Position numbers and translations under genes: made by a program. A stretch of 64,000 bases of DNA from Limnothrix sp. CACIAM 69d (lineage in GTDB: Bacteria; Cyanobacteriota; Cyanobacteriia; CACIAM-69d). The notes below the pieces were generated by a model, which worked only from the letters and a program-made list of their open reading frames with translations, did no database searches and was not told the origin of the DNA. Below, one piece after another: positions 9,412 through 18,318 of the stretch (the stretch's first letter is position 1; each line of letters begins with the position of its first letter). Where the stretch lies: positions 1 to 64,000 of the forward strand of contig MKGP02000083.1 in the NCBI GenBank assembly GCA_001913845.2, in the 5' to 3' direction.

Positions 9412-10845
9412 ATGCTTTTTCCCAATCCTGTGCCGAGTCCCGCCGGGTGGCAATTGTTTCGCTGGCTGTTTGATCCGCTGACTTTTTTGGATCAATGCAC
9501 CGATCGATGGGGATCCACGTTTTCCCTGGGGCTGGTCACCGGGTTGCGCATGACCCTCGTGGCGGATCCAGAGGCGATCGCGGATGTGTTTGCCCTGGAT
9601 CCTAACCACATCGAAAGTGGTTCCATGAATTATCTGCTGGAGCCGTTGGTGGGTCTCAATTCCCTGTTGTTGTTGGATGGCAGTCCCCACCGTCGTCACC
9701 GCAAGTTGCTGTTGCCACCGTTCCATGGCGAACGGATGACAGCCTATGGGCGGCTGATTTGTGACTTGACCCGCCAACAGGCGACGGATTGGGGATCGCA
9801 AAAGGTGATTGCCGGGCGCAAGGTAACCCAAGTCATTACGCTGAAAACCATCCTGAAAGCGGTGTTTGGGCTAGTGGATGGCGATCGCTATGGCCAAATT
9901 CAAGTTTTGGCTACCAAAATTCTGGACTTGTTGGGATCGCCCCTCACCTCTAGCCTGTTGTTTTTGCCGTCCCTGCAACGGGATGGGGGGCCCTGGAGTC
10001 CTTGGGGCTATTTTCTGAAGTTGCGGCATCAGCTTGATGTCTTGCTCTATGGGGAAATTGCCGATCGCCGCGCTGAACAGAGCCATGCTCAACAGGATGC
10101 TGCTCAACCGGGCCAATCCCCCAATCGGGGGCCGAGCGATCGCACGGATATTTTGAGTTTGTTGTTGGCAGCCCGGGATGAGGCGGGCCAGCCCATGAGC
10201 GATGAGGAAATTCGCGACGAATTAATGACCCTGTTGCTGGCGGGCCATGAAACCACCGCCACCTCATTGGCTTGGGCCCTGTGGTGGGTGACGCAGTTTC
10301 CGGCCATGGGCGATCGAATTCGGGCGGAAATTGCCGAACTGGGGCCGGATCCGGAACCGATGGCGATCGCCAAACTGCCCTACCTGAACGCCTTTTGCCA
10401 GGAAACCTTACGCATTTATCCCGTGGCCCTGATTGGCAGTCCGCGCCGCCTGCTAAAGCCCACGACGATCGGGGGACATGACTATCCCGCTGGGGCCATT
10501 GTCTCGCCCAACATTTACAGCGCTCACCGCCGGCCGGATTTGTATCCCAACCCAACCCAGTTCCAACCCGAACGATTTTTGGAGCGATCGTTCAGCAATT
10601 CGGAATTTTTGACCTTTGGCGGCGGCAACCGAAGCTGCATTGGCATGGCCTTTGCCCAGTTTGAAATGAAGCTGGTGTTGGCAACGCTGCTGATGGATTG
10701 GTCGGTGGCCTATGCCGGGGTGGTTCCTCCCCGCCCGGCCCGCCGAGGGGTGACCGTGGGACCCAATGGGCCGCTGCGATTGCGGATGACCCGGCGCGAT
10801 CGGGTGGCTCCTGCCCCAGCGCCCACGCCCCAAACGGTGGCCTAG
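9412..10845 (+). CDS. Cytochrome P450 (CYP110-like)
   Basis: A full-length P450 of 477 residues. Haem ligand Cys409 sits in FGGGNRSCIG, the ExxR pair is Glu331/Arg334 (ETLRIYP), and the I-helix oxygen-binding motif is AGHETTAT. The opening MLFPNPVPSP and overall pattern suggest cyanobacterial CYP110, whose tested members hydroxylate fatty acids, alkanes or terpenes. No N-terminal anchor is evident and no ferredoxin partner is nearby. The TAG stop is the first three bases of MITE copy B. Its closeness to the alkane genes is suggestive only. Confidence 0.92.
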   Translation: MLFPNPVPSPAGWQLFRWLFDPLTFLDQCTDRWGSTFSLGLVTGLRMTLVADPEAIADVFALDPNHIESGSMNYLLEPLVGLNSLLLLDGSPHRRHRKLLLPPFHGERMTAYGRLICDLTRQQATDWGSQKVIAGRKVTQVITLKTILKAVFGLVDGDRYGQIQVLATKILDLLGSPLTSSLLFLPSLQRDGGPWSPWGYFLKLRHQLDVLLYGEIADRRAEQSHAQQDAAQPGQSPNRGPSDRTDILSLLLAARDEAGQPMSDEEIRDELMTLLLAGHETTATSLAWALWWVTQFPAMGDRIRAEIAELGPDPEPMAIAKLPYLNAFCQETLRIYPVALIGSPRRLLKPTTIGGHDYPAGAIVSPNIYSAHRRPDLYPNPTQFQPERFLERSFSNSEFLTFGGGNRSCIGMAFAQFEMKLVLATLLMDWSVAYAGVVPPRPARRGVTVGPNGPLRLRMTRRDRVAPAPAPTPQTVA

Positions 10846-10988
10846 GGTCTGTCGTCAAATCGCCTGAAACCCTGATTCCACCGTTGACAAATCGTGGGGG
10901 ACCAGGGGCTTGAGCATCTTGTTACGACGACTGGGACATGAACAATCAATCGTTTCCGCCTGATCCTAGGAAATGACGACAGGCCCTA
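10843..10988. repeat. MITE-like element, copy B
   Basis: A 146-bp element with TA at each edge and imperfect terminal repeats TAGGGTCTGTCGTCA / TGACGACAGGCCCTA. Its reverse complement matches copy E (41974-42119) at 140 of 146 positions with no gaps. Its first three bases are the stop codon of the P450. It contains no reading frame able to code for a transposase. Confidence 0.9.
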
Positions 10989-11025
10989 GGGCTGATCAAT
11001 CAGGCGGTGAATTATGGGGCCGCGA

Positions 11026-12399
11026 TCAAGTCGGCCCGAGCAAGCCGGCCCAAGCAAGCCTGGCTGTGCCATAGGCCGCCTCCGTCTGCCTGGCCGATCG
11101 CACGGGGCAACCCAAATGGCGCGATCGAATGGCCGTCCAAACATCGTTTTTTGCCCCACCGCCGGCCGTCTGCACCGATTGCAGCGGGCTGGCTCCCAAC
11201 TGCTGCAATAGCCGATAGCCTTCGGCCTCAATTCGGGCTAAACCTTCCAAAATGCCTTGCAAAAAGGCGGTGGGATCCGCCGGTCGGGGCGTGAAGCGCG
11301 GGGGCAGGTGGGGATCGCAAATGGGGAAGCGATCGCCCGGCTCCAGCAGGGGGTAATAGTCGAGGGGGCTGGGCTGCTGGGGATCAATTTGGGCACTGAG
11401 CCGTTGTAAATCTTGGTCAGAAAAGAAGCGCCGCAACACCCGGCCGCCCGCATTGGAAGCCCCGCCCACCAACCAGCGATCGGCTGAAGGGGGGCGAGAG
11501 GTCTTGCTACCACCCACAGGGGCCAAGCGGGCCATTAACGATCGCCCCAGAAAGTGGCTATAAACCCCATGGGCGCGATCAGCCACGGGCTGCTCGCTCA
11601 GTAATTTAATCGCTAGGGTCGATCCCAAGGAAGTGACTGCCTGGCCAGGTTCCTGGACTCCGCTGGCCAAAAATGCCGCAATGCTATCGGTCGTACCGGT
11701 GCAAATTTGGCAATCGATCGGGAAATCCCAGCGATCGGCCCACCGGGGCAAAATGGCTCCGATCGCCTGGCCTGGTTGGGCAATTTGGGGCAGTGATGGC
11801 GAAATATCCAAATCGCACAACCATTGGGGATAGGTTTGACGGATGGGGTCGCCCCCCAATTTCAGCGCGTTGTGATAGTCCGTAATCCCGAATTGGCCGT
11901 GCAGTTGGGCCCCGAGCCAATCTGCCTGATGCAGCAATTGGGGTGGCTCCATCGTGGGCCATTGACTGTCGAATCGCGTTGCTCGCCACCAGAGCAGCTT
12001 GGCCAGGCTGGAGGTAGCACTGTGGGTGACGTGATCCGCCGGGGCGATCGCGGCAATCTGGGGCAAAACGGATTGGCCCCGATCGTCATCGTAGGCGAGG
12101 GGATCGGTCAGGGGATGGCCCTGGCGATCGCACAGCAGCACCGTTCCCGAAGTGCCATTGATGGCGATCGCCCCCGTTTGTTGCCGCACCGATCGGGGCA
12201 AATCCGCCAGCAGAGCCGTCAATTGCGCCAACCAATCGGCTGCACTCCCCGATCCCGTCCCCGATGCGCTCACCTGTGCCTGAGCCACCACGGTTCCCCG
12301 TCGATCGACCACCATGGCCCGGGCCCCGGAGGTTCCAAAATCAATGCCCATGGCCAACCGGCCGGCCCATCGTTCATCGAGGTTCCAATCCATACCCAT
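11026..12399 (-). CDS. FGGY-family sugar kinase (D-ribulokinase/xylulokinase-like)
   Basis: A 457-residue ATP-dependent carbohydrate kinase. The phosphate-1 motif MGIDFGTSGARAM lies near residues 17-29, INGTSGTVLL follows, and the C-terminal adenosine region holds TAGGGAKNDVW. FGGY proteins of this cyanobacterial and plastid type have been shown to phosphorylate D-ribulose in other species, so ribulokinase is the best guess over xylulokinase. An AGGA sequence precedes the ATG at 12399; ATGs at 12393 and 12351 are also in frame. It is divergent from the aldehyde dehydrogenase across 71 bp. Confidence 0.87.
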   Translation of the reverse strand: MGMDWNLDERWAGRLAMGIDFGTSGARAMVVDRRGTVVAQAQVSASGTGSGSAADWLAQLTALLADLPRSVRQQTGAIAINGTSGTVLLCDRQGHPLTDPLAYDDDRGQSVLPQIAAIAPADHVTHSATSSLAKLLWWRATRFDSQWPTMEPPQLLHQADWLGAQLHGQFGITDYHNALKLGGDPIRQTYPQWLCDLDISPSLPQIAQPGQAIGAILPRWADRWDFPIDCQICTGTTDSIAAFLASGVQEPGQAVTSLGSTLAIKLLSEQPVADRAHGVYSHFLGRSLMARLAPVGGSKTSRPPSADRWLVGGASNAGGRVLRRFFSDQDLQRLSAQIDPQQPSPLDYYPLLEPGDRFPICDPHLPPRFTPRPADPTAFLQGILEGLARIEAEGYRLLQQLGASPLQSVQTAGGGAKNDVWTAIRSRHLGCPVRSARQTEAAYGTARLAWAGLLGPT

Positions 12400-12470
12400 G
12401 GTTCCTAGTGGGTTAACTGCCAGTGCGTTAAGTTGAAGCTTGATTGCTGCCTTTGCCCAATTTTGCTCCT

Positions 12471-13871
12471 ATGCCTCAGCCGATCGCGCCTTCTGCCACC
12501 TCGCCTCAGGAACTGGTGAAAACCCAGCACGACTTTTTTAAGTTGGGCTACACCCGCGATGTGGATTATCGGTTGCGACGGCTTCAGGATCTGCGTCGAG
12601 CCATTGAAGAACAGCAGGATCAGCTCCTGCGGGCCTTGCAGATGGACTTGGGTAAACCTCCCTTTGAAGCGGTGCTGGCGGAGTTGGAATTTTGCCTGCT
12701 GGAAATTGACCAGGCCCTCAAACATCTGCGGAGTTGGACTAAGCCTCGATCGGTCGGGTTGCCCGTCACCCTTTGGCCCGGTCGGGCCAAGGTGCAGCGG
12801 GAGCCACTGGGGGTGGTGTTGATTATGGGGGCCTGGAATTATCCGGTGCAGTTGACCTTGGGGCCGCTGGTGGGGGCGATCGCGGCGGGCAACTGCGCGG
12901 TGATTAAGCCCTCAGAGGTTGCTCCCCAGAGTTCTCGGGCGATCGCGGATTTAATTCGCCGGGCCTTTGACCCGATGTATGTGGCGGTGGCGGAAGGGGG
13001 AATTCAGGTTAGCCAAGCCCTGTTGGAGGAACCCTTCGATCATATTTTTTATACGGGTGGCCCCACGGTGGCCAAGGTGGTGATGGCCTACGCAGCCCAG
13101 CGACTCACGCCGGTCACCCTGGAACTGGGGGGCAAAAATCCTTGCATTCTTGATCGCTCGGCCGATTTCCCGATCGCGGCCCGGCGAATTGTTTGGGGCA
13201 AGTTTTTCAATGCAGGACAAAGCTGCTTGGCTCCTGACTATGTGTTAGTGCCGCGCGATCGGGAAGCGGAGTTTCTGGCGTTGGCCCAAGGGGCCATCAC
13301 CGACTTTTTTGGCCCTACCCCCAGCCTCAGCCCCGATTTTGCCCGCATCGCCAATGCTTATCACCTGGAGCGGTTATTGCGGTTGATTCCCGGCTCGGGC
13401 CAGGTGGTGATTGGTGGGGATGCGGATCCGGGGCAGCGCTACTTGGCCCCAACCCTGTTGGCGGCGGTGCAGTGGAGCGATCCCGTGATGCAAGAGGAGA
13501 TTTTTGGGCCCATTTTGCCGGTGTTGGCCTATGACCACTTGGACGGGGCGATCGCCCAAATCAATGCTCGGCCCCATCCCTTGGCCTGCTATGTGTTTGC
13601 TAACGATCGCACCATTAGCCAAGCGATCGGCCGGGAAACCACCTCGGGATCCCTTTGTGTGAATGATCTGTTGGTGCAAGCCACCGTGCCCGATTTGCCC
13701 TTCGGCGGCGTGGGAGCCAGCGGCATGGGTCGCTATCACGGCCGGGCAGGGTTTGAGTTATTTTCCTATCAGCGCAGTCATCTGTGGCGATCGGCCAAAC
13801 CGGAATTTCCGATGCGCTATCCGCCCTATGATGACAACAAATTAGCTTGGCTGTCGCGATTGCGGTCTTAA
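12471..13871 (+). CDS. Aldehyde dehydrogenase (ALDH3-like, fatty aldehyde type)
   Basis: Oxidises aldehydes to acids with NAD(P). Counting from the ATG at 12471, catalytic Cys252 lies in FNAGQSCLAP and general-base Glu218 in TLELGGKNP. The substrate-channel segment GAWNYPVQLTLGPL and the C-terminal GASGMGRYHG are typical of ALDH3-like cyanobacterial enzymes related to Synechocystis Slr0091, which act on fatty aldehydes and apocarotenals. An upstream in-frame start at 12444 is also possible. It could turn surplus fatty aldehyde from AAR into fatty acid. Confidence 0.92.
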   Translation: MPQPIAPSATSPQELVKTQHDFFKLGYTRDVDYRLRRLQDLRRAIEEQQDQLLRALQMDLGKPPFEAVLAELEFCLLEIDQALKHLRSWTKPRSVGLPVTLWPGRAKVQREPLGVVLIMGAWNYPVQLTLGPLVGAIAAGNCAVIKPSEVAPQSSRAIADLIRRAFDPMYVAVAEGGIQVSQALLEEPFDHIFYTGGPTVAKVVMAYAAQRLTPVTLELGGKNPCILDRSADFPIAARRIVWGKFFNAGQSCLAPDYVLVPRDREAEFLALAQGAITDFFGPTPSLSPDFARIANAYHLERLLRLIPGSGQVVIGGDADPGQRYLAPTLLAAVQWSDPVMQEEIFGPILPVLAYDHLDGAIAQINARPHPLACYVFANDRTISQAIGRETTSGSLCVNDLLVQATVPDLPFGGVGASGMGRYHGRAGFELFSYQRSHLWRSAKPEFPMRYPPYDDNKLAWLSRLRS

Positions 13872-14090
13872 CCGTCCCTTAAGCCCAAAGAAACATTAGG
13901 GGCGATCGTGATCGTGATCACCCCCTGTAGAATAGGATGCTGCAAGTTAGCCCAGCCCACTCCTAAATCACCCAATCGCAGATCCTCAGTGATTTGTCGC
14001 GATTTTGGCTGGCAACTTTGGGCCAACCCCTCGCTTCGTCAACCCGCAGCGAACTAGACCTTTCTTATCTGCCAACCGCACACTCGCCCC

Positions 14091-15671
14091 ATGCCGAAGG
14101 TACTTGTCTCCGACCCGATCGACAAAGCCGGCCTCGACATTCTGTCGCAAGTGGCCCAAGTCGATGTCCGCACCGGCCTGCCCGAAGATGAGCTGGTGCA
14201 AATCATCGGTGAATATGACGCGCTGATGATTCGATCGGGTACCCGTGTCACTGCTCGTGTGATCGAAGCTGGTCAAAGCTTGAAAATTGTTGGCCGCGCT
14301 GGGGTCGGAGTCGATAACGTGGATGTGCCCGCCGCCACCCGCCAAGGGGTTGTGGTTGTGAACTCGCCGGAAGGCAACACGATCGCCGCCGCCGAGCACG
14401 CCTTGGCCATGATGCTGTCCATGTCGCGCTACATTCCCGCCGCCAACGAGTCCACCAAGGCTGGCAACTGGGATCGCAAGAACTTCACGGGCGTGGAAGT
14501 TTACAAAAAGACGCTCGGGGTTTTGGGCTTGGGCAAAATTGGTTCCCATGTGGCCTCCTGCGCCAAGGCCATGGGCATGAAGCTGCTGGCCTATGACCCC
14601 TTCATTTCCAAGGAACGCGCCGAACAGTTGGGTTGTCGCTTGGTGGATTTGGACTTGCTGTTCCGTGAGTCGGATTTCATTACCCTGCACATGCCGAAAA
14701 CGCCGGAAACGGCCAACCTGATCAATGCTGAAGCACTGGCGAAGATGAAGCCCACGGTGCGGATCGTTAACTGCGCCCGGGGCGGCATCATCGATGAGCA
14801 AGCGCTCTACGAAGCCCTGAAGGAAAATCGGATTGGCGGCGCGGCCCTTGATGTGTTTTTGGATGAGCCGCTGGGAGATTCGCCCCTCAAGAGCTTGGGT
14901 AAAGAAGTGGTGTTGACTCCGCACTTGGGTGCTTCCACGGAAGAGGCTCAAGTGAATGTGGCGATCGACGTGGCGGAGCAAATTCGCGATGTGCTGTTGG
15001 GGCTGCCAGCGCGATCGGCCGTGAACATTCCGGGTCTTTATCCCGATGTGATGGAGCAACTGCGGCCCTACCTGAAGTTGGCGGAAACCCTGGGCACTTT
15101 GGTGAGCCAACTGGCTGGCGGTCGGGTGGAATCCCTGACGGTACGCCTGCAAGGGGAATTGGCGGAAAAAGACAGCAAACCCATCACGATTGCGGCCCTT
15201 AAGGGTTTGCTGTCCCAGGCTTTGCGGGAACGGGTGAACTATGTCAACGCCAGCATTGAAGCCAAGGAGCGGGGCATCCGGGTGATTGAAACCCGCGATT
15301 CCTCTGTTCGGGACTACACCGGCTCGCTGCACCTGTCGGCGGTGGGTTCGTTGGGTGAGCACTCGGCCACGGCCACCCTGCTGAGTGACGGCGAAATTCA
15401 CATCACCGGAATTGACGATTTCCCAATTAACGTCACCCCCACCCGCTACATGCTGCTGACCAAGCACCGGGATATGCCGGGGATCATTGGGAAAATTGGT
15501 TCGCTGCTGGGGAGCTTCAATGTGAATATCGCCAGTATGCAGGTGGGCCGCAAGATTGTGCGCGGCGATGCGGTGATGGTGCTGAGCATTGATGATCTGT
15601 TGCCCGATGGCCTGCTCGAAGAGATTGTGAAGGTTCCGGGCATCCGCGATGCCTTCACGGTGGTGCTTTAG
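14091..15671 (+). CDS. serA: D-3-phosphoglycerate dehydrogenase
   Basis: Catalyses the first step of serine synthesis, 3-phosphoglycerate to 3-phosphohydroxypyruvate, using NAD. The 526-residue long form has the N-terminal catalytic half, the nucleotide-binding motif [10 protein letters not shown] (about residues 145-154), the active-site regions [10 protein letters not shown] and TPHLGAST, the intervening ASB domain and a C-terminal ACT domain beginning near [10 protein letters not shown]. The ACT domain usually mediates serine feedback. It is monocistronic in appearance, with MITE copy C 62 bp downstream. Confidence 0.97.
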   Translation: MPKVLVSDPIDKAGLDILSQVAQVDVRTGLPEDELVQIIGEYDALMIRSGTRVTARVIEAGQSLKIVGRAGVGVDNVDVPAATRQGVVVVNSPEGNTIAAAEHALAMMLSMSRYIPAANESTKAGNWDRKNFTGVEVYKKTLGVLGLGKIGSHVASCAKAMGMKLLAYDPFISKERAEQLGCRLVDLDLLFRESDFITLHMPKTPETANLINAEALAKMKPTVRIVNCARGGIIDEQALYEALKENRIGGAALDVFLDEPLGDSPLKSLGKEVVLTPHLGASTEEAQVNVAIDVAEQIRDVLLGLPARSAVNIPGLYPDVMEQLRPYLKLAETLGTLVSQLAGGRVESLTVRLQGELAEKDSKPITIAALKGLLSQALRERVNYVNASIEAKERGIRVIETRDSSVRDYTGSLHLSAVGSLGEHSATATLLSDGEIHITGIDDFPINVTPTRYMLLTKHRDMPGIIGKIGSLLGSFNVNIASMQVGRKIVRGDAVMVLSIDDLLPDGLLEEIVKVPGIRDAFTVVL

Positions 15672-15733
15672 CGATCGCTCAGATTAGGGTTGAGAAACCC
15701 AACCCCTACGGCGGTGGAAATGATGACGGATTC

Positions 15734-15887
15734 TAGGGCCTGTCGTCAAATCGCCCAAAATCTTGATTCCACCGTTGGCAGATCGTGGGGGACAAGGGGC
15801 TTAAGCCCCTTGTTACGACGACTGGGACATGGCAAATCAACCGTTTAACCGCTTTTGCTGGATTCTAGGAAGTGACGACAAACCCTA
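15734..15887. repeat. MITE-like element, copy C
   Basis: A 154-bp copy with TA at both ends (TAGGGCCTGTCGTCA at left, TGACGACAAACCCTA at right). It is in the same orientation as copy B and clearly related along its length. It carries the perfect 20-bp palindrome CAAGGGGCTTAAGCCCCTTG at 15793-15812. It lies between serA and the next spacer. Confidence 0.88.
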
Positions 15888-16498
15888 AGCTTCTTTGCTG
15901 AAAAACATCCGGAGCTAATGACTGGAGGGCTGAAAACCACTCCATGTAGATGCACCCCGATTGAAACCTCGATTGCTGGCTGGCCCAGCTCGAGGTTTTT
16001 TCTTGCGTAAAAATCGGCTGATCAGTAGACCGATGGGCTAACCCATGAGTCGGCCTATGAGCAAAATTAATGGTCACTCCCTGACAAAAAAACTAGGCGA
16101 TCGGGCCTGACCCTGCTACCATACGGCCTAAGTTTTGTTACAAAGACAACAGTTTGCTGGTCGCATCTTTATTGATGCTGCTCACCGAGTCTGGCTGAGT
16201 CTAGCTGGATAAAACCTAAAAGGGGTCGGCAATTGGTCGGAGCAACGGCAAAACCGGATCACCGATTAATCGCGATTCGTAACGTTGGCAAGCTGTCCTA
16301 TACCCATTTGGCTTCGATCGCCCGATCGATCCCAATCATTTCACCGTGGTAGAAGCCTCAAGCCGGAACCACTACCGAAGGGAGTTTCACGCTCAAGGCT
16401 TTTACGCTTTCGTGCATTGGTCTAAGATTCCCTTCAGTTTGAAGCTCAACCAGTTCAACCACGTTAACGACCAGCAAACCTGAAACCGGGAGGCAAAC
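15888..16498. other. Spacer upstream of the ABC-F gene; possible small transcript
   Basis: 611 bases without a supported protein gene. The first 117 bases end in a strong Rho-independent terminator (15964-16004) that no protein gene reaches directly, since MITE copy C lies between it and serA. Either serA reads through to it or a small RNA ends there. The rest (16080-16490) leads to the ABC-F gene, whose GGGAGG ribosome site is at about 16488-16493. Confidence 0.4.
15964..16004 (+). terminator. Rho-independent terminator
   Basis: The stem AAACCTCGA (15964-15972) pairs perfectly with TCGAGGTTT (15990-15998), with a 17-base loop that can fold further (GCTGG/CCAGC), and the hairpin runs into a T tract. 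It would end plus-strand transcription from serA or from a small RNA starting between 15888 and 15960. Confidence 0.75.
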
Positions 16499-18229
16499 GT
16501 GCTGCGTTTGGAACGCATCCAAAAAATTTACCCAACGGGCCAAGTCCTGCGGGATGTGAGCTGGGAGGTCAAGCCCGGCGATCGGGTTGGGTTAGTTGGT
16601 GTGAATGGGGCAGGTAAATCCACCCAACTCAAAATCATCATGGGTGAGATTGAGCCAACGGCCGGGCAAATTATTCGCCCGGCTGATTTGCGCATTGGTT
16701 ATCTCAACCAAGAGTTTGATGTGGATCCTTGCCGCACGGTGCGCGAAGAACTGTTCTCGGCTTTCACGGAAGCTTGCGAGGTGCAGGATCAAATGCACCA
16801 AGTGCAAAACGAGATGGGCGTGGCGGATCCCGATCGCCTAGAAGCCTTGCTGCGCGATCTTGATCACCTCCAGCGCCGGTTTGAAGCCCTTGATGGCTAT
16901 GGTCTAGAAGCCCGGGTCGATCGACTGTTGCCGGAGTTGGGGTTTGAGCCGGACGATGGCGATCGGTTAGTCAGCTCCTTCAGTGGCGGCTGGCAAATGC
17001 GGATCTGCTTGGGCAAGGTGATGCTGCAAGAGCCGGATCTGTTGCTGCTGGACGAGCCGACCAACCACTTGGATCTCGAGTCGATCGAGTGGTTAGAAGG
17101 CTACTTGAAGCAACTGGGCAAACCGCTGGTGCTGATTTCCCATGACCGAGAGTTTCTCGATCGGCTCTGCACCACCGTTGTGGAAACCGAGCGCGGTGTG
17201 TCCACCACCTACTTGGGTAACTATTCCCAATACCTGGCCCAAAAAGAAGAAAATCGCAGCGCCCTCCAAGCGGCCTACGATCGCCAACAAAAGGAGCTAG
17301 ACAAACAGCAAGCCTTCGTCGATCGGTTCCGGGCCAGCGCCACCCGCAGCACCCAGGCCAAGAGCCGCGAAAAACAACTAGAAAAAGTGGAGCGCCTCGA
17401 AGCCCCCGTGGCCGACGTGCGCACCCTGCGGTTTCGGTTTCCGCCCGCCCCGCGCAGTGGCCGCGAGGTGGTCAAAATTGAAGACCTGACCCACGCTTGG
17501 GCCGATAAAATCCTGTTCCTGGGTGCGAACTTGACCGTGGAACGGGGCGATCGGATCGCCTTCTTAGGGCCCAACGGTTGCGGTAAATCCACCCTGTTGC
17601 GCATGATCATGGGTCGGGAAGCCCCCACCGAGGGATCCGCCCAAATTGGTCAACACAACGTGATCCCCGGGTATTTTGAGCAAAACCAAGCCGAAGCCCT
17701 GGATTTACACAAAACCGTCATTGACACCCTGCGGGACGAAGCCCCAGACTGGAAAGAGGAAGAGGTGCGCAGCCTCTTGGGCCGTTTCCTGTTCAGTGGC
17801 GAAGCGGTGCTCAAGAAAGTTGAATCCTTGAGTGGGGGCGAAAAGGCGCGTTTAGCCCTCGCCAAAATGCTCGTTCAGCCCGTTAATCTGCTGATTTTGG
17901 ACGAGCCAACCAACCACTTGGACATTCCTGCAAAAGAAACCCTTGAATCAGCCCTGACGCAATTCGATGGCACTGCCCTGATCGTGTCGCACGATCGATA
18001 CTTTATTTCGCAAGTTGCCAACAAAATTGTGGAAGTTCGTGAAGGCGAACTGCGCGTTTATCAGGGCAACTATCGCTACTATCTCGACAAAATTGCCGAG
18101 GAACAAGAGCAAGCAAAGTTGGCAGCCATTGCCCAAGAGAAGGCAGACAAAGCGGCCGCCAAGCGCGAGAAAGAGCGCGAAAAGCAACGGGCCAAGCAGG
18201 ACGCGAAAAAAGCAAACACCGGTTTGTAA
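16499..18229 (+). CDS. ABC-F family ATPase (ribosome-associated type)
   Basis: Two ATPase domains in one soluble 576-residue chain without membrane helices. The first has Walker A GVNGAGKST and signature SFSGGWQMR; the second has GPNGCGKST and LSGGEKARLALA; both show LLLDEPTNHLD or LILDEPTNHLD. A lysine-rich charged tail ends the protein. ABC-F proteins act on the ribosome in translation or antibiotic protection rather than in transport. The GTG start at 16499 is supported by GGGAGG eight bases upstream. The Uup/EttA subgroup cannot be settled by eye. Confidence 0.93.
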   Translation: MLRLERIQKIYPTGQVLRDVSWEVKPGDRVGLVGVNGAGKSTQLKIIMGEIEPTAGQIIRPADLRIGYLNQEFDVDPCRTVREELFSAFTEACEVQDQMHQVQNEMGVADPDRLEALLRDLDHLQRRFEALDGYGLEARVDRLLPELGFEPDDGDRLVSSFSGGWQMRICLGKVMLQEPDLLLLDEPTNHLDLESIEWLEGYLKQLGKPLVLISHDREFLDRLCTTVVETERGVSTTYLGNYSQYLAQKEENRSALQAAYDRQQKELDKQQAFVDRFRASATRSTQAKSREKQLEKVERLEAPVADVRTLRFRFPPAPRSGREVVKIEDLTHAWADKILFLGANLTVERGDRIAFLGPNGCGKSTLLRMIMGREAPTEGSAQIGQHNVIPGYFEQNQAEALDLHKTVIDTLRDEAPDWKEEEVRSLLGRFLFSGEAVLKKVESLSGGEKARLALAKMLVQPVNLLILDEPTNHLDIPAKETLESALTQFDGTALIVSHDRYFISQVANKIVEVREGELRVYQGNYRYYLDKIAEEQEQAKLAAIAQEKADKAAAKREKEREKQRAKQDAKKANTGL

Positions 18230-18318
18230 ATACCTTGTAACGTCTGGGATGCGCCACAAACCATCCCAGGCTTATAGGTTAAATCTCGGTGCTATTATGG
18301 CGGGAAAATTAAGCAAAT

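Noticed and set aside
13986-15467. 493-codon open frame antisense to serA
   Set aside because: It is the mirror of serA, whose protein is recognised along its full length. The antisense product has no family features; long shadows are common in GC-rich genes.
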